A stretch of 64,000 bases of DNA, from assembly GCF_949628215.1 (NCBI RefSeq), contig NC_134280.1, positions 54,772,621-54,836,620 on the forward strand. The letters run 5' to 3'. Numbering within the stretch: position 1 is the first letter of the stretch; each line of letters begins with the position of its first letter. A program made the translations under genes and the position numbers. This DNA comes from Phalacrocorax aristotelis (taxonomy: Eukaryota > Chordata > Aves > Suliformes > Phalacrocoracidae). A model generated the notes under the pieces. The model saw only the letters and a list, made by a program, of their open reading frames with translations, was not told where the DNA came from and did not search any database. Positions 13,701 to 23,104 of this stretch are shown one piece after another.

Positions 13701-14739
13701 ACTACATACACCCTTCCCAACACATGCTCATGCTTTAGTAATTTGCCTCTTCTCAAAGCTCAGCTGAAATATACTCTGCAAGACCACACTGATTCACTAG
13801 CCCTAAAGGCCAAATACTGCCTCCTGTGGATTATGAAACAAATTCTGCCAGTTTTTGAGCCATTTCAGTATTGTCCCAGCCTAAGATTTTATTTCTGAGG
13901 TAGACACACAAAATTCACTGTAACTTAAGGATGAATTTAGCTTACAGCACAGAAGTGCAAAGGTACCAAACCTCTTTAGTTATTTTTGAGAAGCATATTT
14001 GAAAAAAAAAAAAAAAGTTTAGCACCACAATGGTATAATTTGCAAGCTACTTCCCTCTGTCGGCAAAGATAAAAATCACCCCCAGGCTGCTGATGAATTT
14101 ACCAGGTACATCTTAATAACTGGGGGAAAATTCATCTGAAGTATCAGACAATACAAGCTGCTGTGCAGAACTGGCAAAGCAATTTAAAAGTTTTGAATCC
14201 TGGCTTTGTAAATGGGGAACAGGGAAGGGATGGGATTTCTACCTGTGAGAGAGAACGCAACAGACTAGCCATTAACCAAAATGTTTTAAAACAAGATACC
14301 AATGGTTCCGCAGGGAACCAGGACACCAGCAATAGGTGTTCAGTGCTGCAGCAAAGCACCAGGCAACTCTCCCACCAAGAGTTAGCGATTCTTACAGCGC
14401 ACATTAGTCTGCTGGTGTATTCAGACAAAACCCTCGCCTTCTAGAAACAGGAACATCCAAAGCAGTGTGTCTAAGAGCGCAGCTTCTCTGCTGTTCTGGC
14501 TGAAAGCATTTTGTCTTCTTTCAGCATTGAAACACCCCCCCCTTCACATGCAGGGCCAGGACCTGGTATTGCTGGCCCTGCCTGGCATGAGCCACAGCTA
14601 CTTCAGCTGCCAGCTTTGCTCCATGAATCCAGCTGTACTGCTACACATCACCTATTGACAGGACAGCGGCGACTCACTACCTTATTGCTGGTTACCTTAA
14701 TTAAGCACAATGACTCCCCCATGAGACACCGGTACAGGT
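7796..14739. other. No recognised gene; presumed TMEM86A intron 1
   Basis: This is anonymous sequence to the left of the TMEM86A first exon. I see no convincing coding exon, RNA gene or large repeat. Minor items are two 16-bp direct repeats (GCAAACACTAACCCAY) at 7988-8019, an A-rich run near 11967-11980 and a poly(A) run near 14000. Short ORFs on both strands have no recognisable motif. Confidence 0.5.
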
Positions 14740-15341
14740 GACACCATCCCCGCTCAAGTCCTTAGATGGTGGAAGTGCCAGACTGGCTTGTCAGGGGCGA
14801 TGGGGTCTCGGTGGGAGGTGGCCCAGCCCATGGCAAGGTCTGCCCGCCGCGGTGGCCGACATAAGCCGTAGCCCAATCACCGGCCGGGCAGTACGGCCAC
14901 CTCGGCAGAGGTGCCTGCGGGGTCAGGGAGGCCGCGGGGCAGGAGGATGCTCCGGGCGCTGCCACGGCGCAGGGGCAGCCGGAGCGGAGGCGCTCTGAGC
15001 AGGTGCGCTCTGCGCAAAGCAGCCGAGTTACTGAGTCTTTTGAAAATATGAATGACAAGAGGAGAACGAGATGGCGAGGGAGGCGCACCGCTGGAGCAAC
15101 AGCTGCCGGGGTGGCACCAGCGCACGCGGGGGGCCGCGGCGGGGTCTCCGCCAACGGTCTCCCGGCGCCAACGGTTGCTGCCTCGCGCCCCGCGGGGAGC
15201 GGCGGCGGGAGGGTAGCAGCCCCCCCCACTCGGGGACCGGGTAGCGAGCACCAGTGATGGTGGGGTGGGCGAGAGGGGAAGGGATGCCGCCCGGGGAGGG
15301 GGTGTCCTGCTCCCCTTGCCTGCCGCGCGGCTCGCACTCAC

Positions 15342-15362
15342 CACGGTGACGGGGGACACCAT
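15342..15362 (-). CDS. TMEM86A: TMEM86A coding exon 1 (first 7 codons; partial gene)
   Basis: On the - strand an ATG at 15362 opens seven codons, MVSPVTV, followed by a strong splice donor (GTGAGTGCG) at 15341 downward. The eighth residue would be completed by the next exon. From memory, the vertebrate TMEM86A protein begins MVSPVTVV. TMEM86A is a multi-pass endoplasmic-reticulum membrane protein of the YhhN family with lysoplasmalogenase activity, which cleaves the vinyl-ether bond of lysoplasmalogens. In mammals it is the divergent neighbour of SPTY2D1, which is the arrangement seen here. No later exon was found between this exon and the left edge of the window, so the rest of the protein (about 230 residues) is not visible. 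The call rests on a short peptide, the donor site, the CpG island and synteny. Confidence 0.72.
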
Positions 15363-15398
15363 GTCGGCAGCGGGGCACGTGCTGCTGCCGCTGCCGCT

Positions 15399-15458
<60 letters not shown>
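15399..15458 (-). repeat. Pure (GCC)20 tract, (GGC/CGG)20 in the TMEM86A sense strand
   Basis: Sixty bases of uninterrupted GCC on the + strand, flanked by imperfect GCT/GCC units (about 15381-15398). In the - strand it is a CGG-type repeat that ends 36 bases upstream of the TMEM86A start codon, so it lies in the predicted 5' UTR or core promoter. Such tracts form G-quadruplexes and hairpins and are length-unstable. It is in the same reading frame as the TMEM86A ATG, where it would read as poly-glycine. Confidence 0.95.
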
Positions 15459-15489
15459 TGCCCGCTGCCCTGCCTGCCTGCCGGGGCGC

Positions 15490-15513
15490 TTTTTTAATAA
15501 CGGTGACGTCACC
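15490..15513 (-). promoter_or_regulatory. TMEM86A: CRE plus TATA-like core promoter elements of TMEM86A
   Basis: A full palindromic CRE (TGACGTCA, 15504-15511) lies within the 12-base palindrome GGTGACGTCACC (15502-15513). Immediately downstream in the - direction is the A/T-rich TTATTAAAAAA (15500-15490), the only AT-rich stretch in this part of the island. The spacing suggests CRE, then a TATA-like box, then a start site near 15460-15470, just before the CGG tract. This would give a short 5' UTR of about 100 nt made mostly of CGG repeat. Start site and factor use are inferred. Confidence 0.6.
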
Positions 15514-16330
15514 GCAGAGGGGGCCCCCGCGGCGAATGCGCTGCGGGGAGAGGGAGGGAGCGGGCCCCGCCCCGGGGCGTGCGAGCGGGCGGGCAGGCCG
15601 GCTGGCCGGTCGCGCACACCCGCAGGGGTGCTCACTCGGCTCCCGGTGGCGGCAGCCGCGTCACTGGTGCCGCCCCCCTCCTGGCGAGGCGCCGGCCGGG
15701 CAGCGGCTGGGCCCTGCGCCGCGTCTCCTCCCCGGGGGTGGCCGCAGACGGGGACGCGGCCTGCGGGGAGCGTCCGTCCTTGCGACCCCCGGCTGCAGCC
15801 CGTGGCCGGGCCCTGGGGAGGCGCAGAGGTCCCCTCCCGACAACGGGCTCCTTGGCCCGCAGCCCGTGCCGGGGCAGGACGCGCTGCCCGCGCCGCTGCA
15901 GCACCAGCGAGGGCTCGCTTCTCCGGCCGCTCGCTCTGGGCCGACAGAGGCGTCGGCTCGCTTGGCACAGCGGCTTCCCCGCCTGGCGAGGGGGGCCAGC
16001 GGCCGGGCCTGCCCCTCCCGCCCCCGGTGAACGCCCCCGCACGGCCGCGCCGCGGAGGCTCGGGAACGCCACCGGAGCGGACTGGGCCGGGCCGGGCCGG
16101 GCCGCGTCCTTGGCCCCAGCACCGCCCAGGGCTGACGGTGCCGACGGTGCCAGGCACGGGGAGGGGGGCAGCGCAACGTATGGCCCTTGCCCTATCTCGG
16201 GTCCCTCCCAACGCAGCGTCTCACTCCGGCAAGCCCGGTCGCCTGCCTGTGCCCGCGCACCCCCGGCCCCAGCCTTCCTCCTCCCTTGACTTCCCGGGCC
16301 TACCTGCGTACCACTCTACGGCACCTACCC

Positions 16331-19300
16331 TTTCCTTTCACATTCCTACTTCTCGCACAGACTCCTGTGGCCTTCCACCCTTCCAGCTCCACCTTGACTC
16401 CTCACCATCCCCCATTTTTCCCTTTCGAGGGGCTTCTCTCATTTCACAGTTGCCCACTTAAGGCTTTACACAGCCTCCATCTTAAGACGCGCAGGTGCTC
16501 GGCAGCCCCTCTCTCTGCAGGGCTGCCTGTGTTTTCCAGCCCTGTCCCTGCTCTCAGCAGCTGGTGATGGCCCCTGTGCCCCCCAGGCGCAGGTCCCTGC
16601 CAGCTCACCTCCCCATCCCCATCCTCCTGCCAAGGTCATCCAGAGGCTGAAAAAACAGTGGAGCGGGCGCAAAGACAGGGCAAGGAATGTGTAATGTGGG
16701 ATACTAGTGAGTGGGATGCAGCAGATGAGGCTTATTAAAGTTACCCTAGGACTACCTTCAATCTGTTTTTACTTGAGGATTAATACTGAAGGATGCAGGA
16801 AGCCGCTTTACATGTAATATGATCTTGCTGCAAAGTTTCACTTCATAACAAAACAAACAGGTACTTAAATAGTAGATGATTAAGTAATATGCTATTTGCG
16901 GCCTGAGCAAAAGTCACGTTCAGTATTTATCACATCGAGGGAATGTTTTCTTCTATAAAGTAGAAAAATAATCTGTGCAATTCTTTTGCAATCTTTGTGC
17001 AAGAGATTGGTATCATGTTTCTGAGGATGAAATGTATATGAACAGCAGTCCCAAGATCCCACACAGGCAACCCGATTTATCTCAACAGAGGCGTGTAAAT
17101 AGAGGGCAGAGGTTGGCCCATCACCATCTGATGGGACTGGGACGGAAGCTGCAGTCTTTACGTCAACTACCGATCTAAAAGGGATTTCTACCCGAAAAAA
17201 GAAACTGCAAATCTGTACTATCAGATCACAGAGGTGTTGCAGCGAAATCTGTGGCAAGTAAACCTCTATCAGATCAAAGCAAACTAGGCTCTGTACAGCA
17301 AAGACCGCATGGCCACAGCCTGGGGATTGAGTGCTGTTCTCACAATCTCAGTTAAAATAATCTATGGGCAGTAACATTTTCATTAGGCAAGAAGAGAAGG
17401 ATAAGCTTTGCCTTTTTTTCGGGGAGCTAGGTGAACTAGAGAATGGGAAGATATTTCACAGCTTTTCACAACAAAGGCTTTGCCCTGCTGAAATCAAGGG
17501 GGAGGGTCCCTAGCAGAAGCAGCACAAGCAAACAGGGGTATTTAGATGTCAAACAATGCAGTTATTTTGATACCATACGGGATTTTCAGGAGGACCAATG
17601 GACTCTCAGAACTTGGGTCCCCAACTACTTTTGAAAAATCCTTCTGGGAGCTTGATTATGTCTTGGCATTTAAATACCTCAAAAAAAACCAAACTCCTTG
17701 GTCCTTAGCCAAACTCTTTGTCTGCCTTTATTTAAGAGACAAGCTAGGCAGTACAATGGGTTGGAGTATGTTTGCATTTGGGTATTGTCTCTGCTGCTCT
17801 AAAAGTGGGAGATGATATTAGGATGGATGCAGCTTTGCATTTGTTCTTTTGTTCTAATGCAGTATCTGACTTTACTGGTTAGCAGCTGAAGCTTCACCTG
17901 GTCTCGCAAATGAGGTATTTCTCTGTGTCATTGATGCAGACATTCAAAATATGTTAACTCTTGTGGGTGGGTTTTCATGCTATGTTATTAGCTCAGAGGA
18001 ACCTATCAGAACTGAAGCGGAAACTGTGTGCATGTCCTGACCTTCCCATCTCAAACAGGCACTGGGAAACTCAATCTCATTAGTTTGGCTTGGGAGGGGG
18101 TTGACCTTTTGTGATTTACAGACAGTTCCTTTCACAAACCTTTTAAAAATAGAGATCCAGAAGTCCCAAAGGCACACACGATATTTGTATGTAATAAAGA
18201 GATGGGTCCCATGACAAAGGTTTTACAACCTGAATATAAGATGAAAATTTGTTGCTGTTGTTTATTTAATACTAGATTAATTTCATGTAACTCACAAGAT
18301 TATTCACAGGATGACATCAATTTTTCCACTATCAAAATAAGTGCTACATCAATGATAAGTAATTCTTTGTAAGTGAGGGACACTTTGGAGTATAAATTAG
18401 GAATTTGGATAGAAAATAAATGTTTTATATTTCATTTTACATTTTATCTAAATTACATTTTATCTACATTTTTTCTAAATAACAGAAATATTTTACATTT
18501 AATCTAAGTTAGGGGCACCTTGGAGTATAAATTAGGAATTTGGATAGAACAGAAATATTTCACGTTTTATCTAAATGCAGGCTCTGATAGAACAGGTCCT
18601 GGCACAAATCCATTCACTGTAGAAACACCAAGGAACAGATGAAGCAAGCAAAGGGGATACAGGATCGATGCCTTCATAACACAATCAAATTTGTCTTAGT
18701 CTGTATATGCCATGCAGTCTCCTGTCCTGACCAGTGCAGGCAAGAGAGATCTCATGTGTCTCATCACAGCATTTTGTTCTATATCAAATGCAGGGATTTA
18801 GCAAAAAATAGAAAATAGTTCTAATTTGGGGTGCCTGTGGTATTTTTAACTTGTTATCAGTAGGCAAACAGAGAGCAGCAATTACATGAGCGCAAATTTA
18901 TGGGAGTCGGGAATAGCAAACCAGAGCATTAAGTATTTCTGTGCATGTTTGTGCTTGAAAATGCTTCTGCTGGGCCATGTTTGTGGTTTGGGTGGGGGTG
19001 GGGGTGGAAGAAAGCAAGAGAAATCCCATCTTCAGCAAGGTTGCTACACAGCCAATTTTTTTCTGAAGGATCCCATGTTGTTCAATATACTGCACATAGC
19101 CCTGTGGCTCCATGTGTGTGCAGCAGCTCCATGGCTCATGTGAGCATATTATTTCTTTTTAAAATTATCCACCGTAAGTTTCCATAATAGCTTGACCCTT
19201 TTTCTTCCGCTCTCTGTATTTTTTTTTCCACTGGTTCATTCTCCTGTTGGAGAAATGTCAGTCCATGGACTCCACCAGTCCCTCCTAGCTGGGTCCCACC

Positions 19301-20544
19301 CTGAAGCCCAGTGCGTCAGGAAGACTCAAAACTCCATGTTGTTAAATACAGTTCAGACACCTCCCAAAAATGCACACTCTTCCAAAAAGTGATGGCTTTC
19401 TCAGTGCAAGGGTCTGTGGATATTTACGTGAAATAGAATATATGGGTGTTTATAGGAAAATGTTGGGACAACCATAAAGCTCTGTATTTTCTAGCTGTTT
19501 ATTATTCAGGGAAGTTGTCCTACCTTCAGCAATGGCTGGAAGAGCAGCAAAACATTTTTGATGATCAGGTGCATCTGGAATTGGGGGGGGCTCTGCTCTC
19601 GCTCTGATGTAACAGGCTCTGCCAGTGGGCTATGGAGGAACATGCTTCATTTTTCACTTTCAGATTTACTATTAATATAAAAGTGCCTGGGAATTTAACT
19701 ACTGTGGAACCAGAAACAAGTGTGTTGTTAAGTGCTGGAAAAGCTTTATTTGAGACTCATCTGTGTGAGATGCTCCCGAGTTGTCTCCTTTCTGGCTGCT
19801 CCAAGCACAGTGCACCCAGATCCTGGGACAGTGGTGTTCATGTCAGCTGCTGTGGGATACATCCAGTGTGGCTGTCTGTTTTGTCATATCCAACTCTATT
19901 TAGGCCCATTTGTGGCCTGCATACTGGTTATTGCACTAGTTCCTGATACTAGTATCAGGTATAGTAATCTGTGAAGTAATCTGGTACTTCTCCCTGCACA
20001 TGAGGACATACCGGGCTGTTTCCTTTCTATAAAGATTTATTTCCTGATGCCTAGAGAAATTCAGAAAGTGCCTTTCTTTCCCTCATGGTAGCAATTCCCA
20101 TAATGTTAATAAACATAGAGTATTAAATTTAGACTGCAGAATTAACGTCTCAGTGAAGTAAAGGGGGGACACTGCAAATTTAGGCCTCCTGAGAGCACTT
20201 TTTCAGGCTATTTACTGAGCCAGAAAGGCAATACATCATCTATTTATAGGCTTTGTATTTGAAAGTTTTCTTCCCAGGCATAAAATCAATTTGCTGTTTG
20301 GGCTTAATAAATACCGTGTGTACGTGTGCATGTACATGTGTATGGAAAAGTTAGAATTTAGATCTAGAGTTGAGCATGTGTATGGCTAAGCAGGATCGAG
20401 GGTACAGATCTATTATGGGACTTTGCTTCTTTGTGATTGGTTTATATCGTAATAGCCATCAAAACAAGCACATTAAAATCTTATAAAAATATTAATAATC
20501 TTTATTAATTAGGGGAATTAATTCTCCATATTCAACCTTTCCAT
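16331..20544. other. Intergenic; no recognised gene
   Basis: AT-rich intergenic DNA between the TMEM86A island and the CR1 cluster. No exon, RNA gene or interspersed repeat is recognised. It contains a degenerate direct-repeat block at 18370-18580 and a short perfect palindrome at 19942-19959 (reported elsewhere). The short ORFs do not resemble known proteins. Confidence 0.5.
18370..18580. repeat. Local direct repeats, about 135-bp period, AT-rich
   Basis: A block of about 36 bases containing 'ttggagtataaattaggaa' occurs at 18378-18414 and again at 18513-18549, about 135 bases apart and almost identical. Between and after the copies are shorter repeats of the 'ttttacattttatctaaa' type. This looks like a local tandem duplication with internal slippage. 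No function is apparent. Confidence 0.85.
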
Positions 20545-20735
20545 ATTGACCCTTGTCCTAATCACTGCAGGCCTTGATAAAAAGTCTCTCTATCTTTCTT
20601 ATACACTATATAATGAAGTCTTGCTGGAGCCTTCTCTTCTCCAGGCTGAACAACCCCAACTCTCTCAGCCTGTCCTCATAGGAGAGGTGCTTCAGCCCTC
20701 TTGAAGGCCCTGAGCTACACCCACACCCCAGCATC
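20545..20735 (-). mobile_element. CR1 fragment (antisense), abutting the next CR1 copy
   Basis: The segment contains the complement of the CR1 RT-end sequence: 'ccaggctgaacaacccc', 'aactctctcagcctgtcct' and 'cataggagaggtgcttcagc'. The same sequence occurs again at about 21030-21080 inside the next copy, so this is a separate, partial CR1 placed directly against it. Confidence 0.75.
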
Positions 20736-21880
20736 TTCAGCTAGATCAGGTTGCTCAGAGCACTGTCCAACCTGACCTTGACTGTTTCCAGAGGTGGGGC
20801 ATCTACCTCCTCTCTGGGCAACCTGTTCCAGTGTTTCACCACCCTCATTGTAAAATATTTCTTCCTTATATCTAGCCTGAATCTACCCTCTTTCAGCTTA
20901 AAACCATGACCCCCTGTCCTATCGCTATAGGCCCTATTAAAAAGTCTGCCCCCATCTTTCTTATAAGTCCTCTTTAAGTATTGAAAGGCCACAATAAGGT
21001 CTTGCTGATGCCTTTTCTTATCCGGGCTATGAACAACCCTAACTCTCTCAGCCTGTCCTCATAGGAGAGGTGCTCCAGCCCTCGGATCATTTTTGAGGCC
21101 CTCCTCTGGGGGCCCCAGAGCTGGACGCAGCACTCCAGGTGGGGTTTCACCAGAGTGGAGTAGAGGGTGAGAATCACCTCCCTCAACCTGCTGGCCACGG
21201 TTTTTTTGACGCAGCCCAGCACACAGTTGGCTTTCCAGGCTGTGAGCACAGAGTGCTGACTTATGCCTAACCTCAACCCCTTCATTCCCCAGCCAGTACC
21301 AGGGATTGCCTTACACAGGTGCAGGACCTTGCACTTGCCCTTGTTCAACCTCACACACTTCTCAAGCTTGTCCAGGTCCCTCTGAATGGCATCCTGTCCC
21401 TCAGGTGTGTCAACTGAGCCACTCAGCTTGGAGACATCTGCAAATTTGCTGAGGGCACACTCAACCCCATGAAGATATTAAACAGAACTAGTCCCAGCGT
21501 GGACTCCTAGGAACACCACTAGTTTCAATTGACATTGAGCCATCGACTGTAACTCTTCGGATGTGGCCATTCGGCCAGCTGCTTATCCATCTAACGGTCC
21601 ATCCATCAAACCCAGAGCTCTTTAATTTAGCAGCGATAATGTTGTGGGGGACCATACCAAAGGCCTTACAGAAGTCCAGCTAGACGACATCCATAGCCCT
21701 TCCCTTGTCCACTGGTGCAGTTGCTCCATCGTAGAAGGCCACTAGATTAGTCAGGCACAGCTTGCCCTTGGCGAAGCCATGTCAGCTGTCTCGAATCACC
21801 TCCCTGTCTTTCATATATTTTGACATATCTTCCAGGAGGATCTGTTCCATGACCTTCCCAGGCACAGAGGTGAGGCTGAC
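20736..21880 (-). mobile_element. CR1 LINE fragment (antisense): RT thumb to C-terminus of ORF2
   Basis: On the - strand this encodes recognisable pieces of CR1 ORF2 (endonuclease/reverse transcriptase). Over about 20741-20992 the peptide contains GFKLKEGRFRLDIRKKYFTM and ends near LETVKVRLDSALSNLI. Over about 20974-21354 it contains NKGKCKVLHL and STLVKPHLECCVQLWGPQRR. Further left in the protein, about 21650-21780, the complement reads as the 'DKGRAMDVV' RT region. Frames are interrupted, so it is inactive. The same C-terminal peptide recurs in the copy at about 58.1 kb. The element stops near 21880, where another CR1 piece begins. Confidence 0.9.
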
Positions 21881-22155
21881 AGGTATCTTTCACTAGACTG
21901 GATTGCCCAAAGCCACAGCCAGCCTCACCTTGAACACTTCCAGGGATGGGACATCCACAACTTCTCTGGGCAACCTGCTCCAGTGTCTCACCACCTCATG
22001 GCCAGAGGCAGTTCCCTTAGCCTGCCCTTGTGTGCTGGATTCCCCGGTCCTTCACCACCTCGAAGGCCCTGGGCTGGGCCCACACGCCACTCATCAGTGT
22101 CTTTCCTGGGCTGGGGAGACCAGGAGTGGACAGAGGAGTCCAGATGCAGTCGCCA
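21881..22155 (-). mobile_element. CR1 3' region fragment (antisense) at the left end of the inserted block
   Basis: The sequence 'cactagactggattgcccaa' and 'ccttgaacacttccagggat' followed by 'gcaacctgctccagtgtctc' is the complement of a CR1 3' region. It repeats a part of CR1 already present at about 20740-20850, so it is a second copy lying inside the first. It lacks the usual terminal short-repeat tail on its 3' side, which is unusual for a CR1 integrated by target-primed reverse transcription. Its right end, near 22155, merges into non-CR1 DNA. Confidence 0.75.
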
Positions 22156-22205
22156 AAGTACCAAACAAGAGAGGAGACAAGCATTTTTTACTGTTATTTT
22201 CTTGG

Positions 22206-22211
22206 TTTATT
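22206..22211 (-). terminator. Poly(A) signal AATAAA for the 22366-22716 ORF
   Basis: On the - strand a canonical AATAAA occurs 155-160 bases after the stop codon at 22366. It is followed by CCAAGAAAATAACAG and then, about 25-45 bases on, by a U/GU-rich stretch (TTGTCTCCTCTCTTGTTTGG, about 22181-22162). This spacing matches a normal cleavage and polyadenylation site. The use of the site is inferred. Confidence 0.5.
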
Positions 22212-22365
22212 GGTGACTTGTTTTTTTTTTAAATAGGGGGAGGAGGTGGGGGATGGGAAAGAAGGACTCACACCACCCATGGCAATAAATGCAATAACTG
22301 TTGATGCCAGGAGATGGAATGGGTGAGCTTGTAGGAGGGCCAAGCATGGAGGCCAGGCCTCCCAG

Positions 22366-22716
22366 CTAGTGGCAGGTGTGGTGGATGGGCCAGGTGCTCC
22401 TGCGACGCCGGGCACTTCTGTGATGCCGGGCACTCCTGCAACACTGCTGCTGTGGCATCATGGATGGGAGCCCTGGCACAGTGTAGTGGTGCAAGGGGAG
22501 CCATGCTGGAGGTGGATCCACTGCCACTGTTTTTTCCTGATCTTCAGGGCCATCCACCTCCGTGGGCTCCACACCATCAGCCACATGGTGTGGCTGCTCT
22601 CCCGTGTGAAGCCACCTCCTCTTCCTCTGTGGTTCCTGCAGCCATGCATCTTCTCTGCCCGCACACAAATATGGGCAGCCATATGCTTTGCTCTTGGACC
22701 TCTTCTTTCCAGGCAT
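22366..22716 (-). CDS. Candidate intronless gene for a small 116-aa protein with basic ends (unrecognised)
   Basis: A 116-codon ORF starts at 22716 with an A at -3 and ends with TAG at 22366-22368. I do not recognise the protein. The N-terminus is lysine/arginine-rich (MPGKKRSKSK, residues 1-10; RKRR near 31-34). The middle, about residues 45-70, is acidic and proline-rich. The C-terminus has two cysteines followed by an arginine-histidine tract built on an RSARHH/RSARRR micro-repeat and ends HHTCH. No signal peptide or membrane segment is seen. What makes it gene-like is its frame of signals: TATA box 60 bases upstream of the ATG, CRE-like and CArG sites above that, and AATAAA with a GU-rich element downstream, all within about 670 bases. 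The compact promoter and basic ends recall small spermatid nuclear proteins, but that is only an analogy; no homology is claimed. It may be a pseudogene or chance ORF. Confidence 0.4.
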   Translation of the reverse strand: MPGKKRSKSKAYGCPYLCAGREDAWLQEPQRKRRWLHTGEQPHHVADGVEPTEVDGPEDQEKTVAVDPPPAWLPLHHYTVPGLPSMMPQQQCCRSARHHRSARRRRSTWPIHHTCH

Positions 22717-22775
22717 GCTTGGAACCTGAGGGCCTCAAAGCTCAGCGAACTATGGGCCAGCTGCCAGTGTCCATG

Positions 22776-22848
22776 TATTTATAGGGCCCGGAAGGAACGG
22801 CAGTGAGCTGGCTTGTGACATCAGGAGGCCACAGGTGGCCAAATATGG
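22776..22848 (-). promoter_or_regulatory. CArG box, CRE-like site and TATA box upstream of the 116-codon ORF
   Basis: Reading in the - direction there is a perfect CArG box (CCATATTTGG, 22848-22839), then TGATGTCA (22823-22816; one base from a consensus CRE), then TATAAATA (22783-22776). The TATA box would place the start near 22750, giving a 5' UTR of about 35 nt before the ATG at 22716. Three classical elements in this order and spacing, ahead of an ORF with a poly(A) signal, are hard to explain as one chance coincidence. Activity is not shown by the sequence. Confidence 0.5.
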
Positions 22849-22849
22849 C

Positions 22850-23104
22850 TCTTCTGGGAGTTGGTGTGCCTGTGGCCTGAGAGATGGGCTCACGTGGGAG
22901 AAGGAGGGTGGTCAGTGGGCCTGAGGGTGCCTTTCCTGGGGATCGTTCCTCCATGCCCTTCTGCTGCCCCTTGGGCAAAGGGACTGCCCTCCCCCTCCCT
23001 TCAGTTGCCTGCGCTACAGCCCATTCCTCATCCTGTGCGTGGCCTCCCCTGGATGAGACTCCAGCAAGCCATTGCAGGAGGGCCAGGGGGTCTTCCATCC
23101 TGGC
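22850..23104. other. GC-rich non-CR1 segment of the inserted block
   Basis: About 255 bases rich in G and C lie between the CArG box and the second CR1 piece. They do not match CR1 and no ORF is recognised. They may be upstream flank carried in together with the gene-like unit. Confidence 0.4.

Larger units (their letters stand above)
14740..16330. promoter_or_regulatory. TMEM86A: CpG island promoter of TMEM86A
   Basis: A block of about 1.6 kb with very high G+C and dense CpG contrasts sharply with the AT-rich flanks on both sides. It contains the TMEM86A start codon on the - strand at 15360-15362, a consensus CRE at 15504-15511, a TATA-like element and a long GCC/GGC run. Several long ORFs cross it on both strands (up to 444 codons), but these follow from few stop codons in GC-rich DNA and are not reported as genes. 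Divergent transcription to the right is possible; no + strand gene was recognised. Confidence 0.85.

Noticed and set aside
14877-16461. Very long ORFs on both strands across the TMEM86A CpG island (444 codons on -, 398 on +, and others)
   Set aside because: Stop codons are rare in GC-rich DNA. The ORFs overlap on opposite strands, read through the GCC repeat as poly-Gly or poly-Pro and have no known domain. Only the short MVSPVTV exon with a donor is supported.
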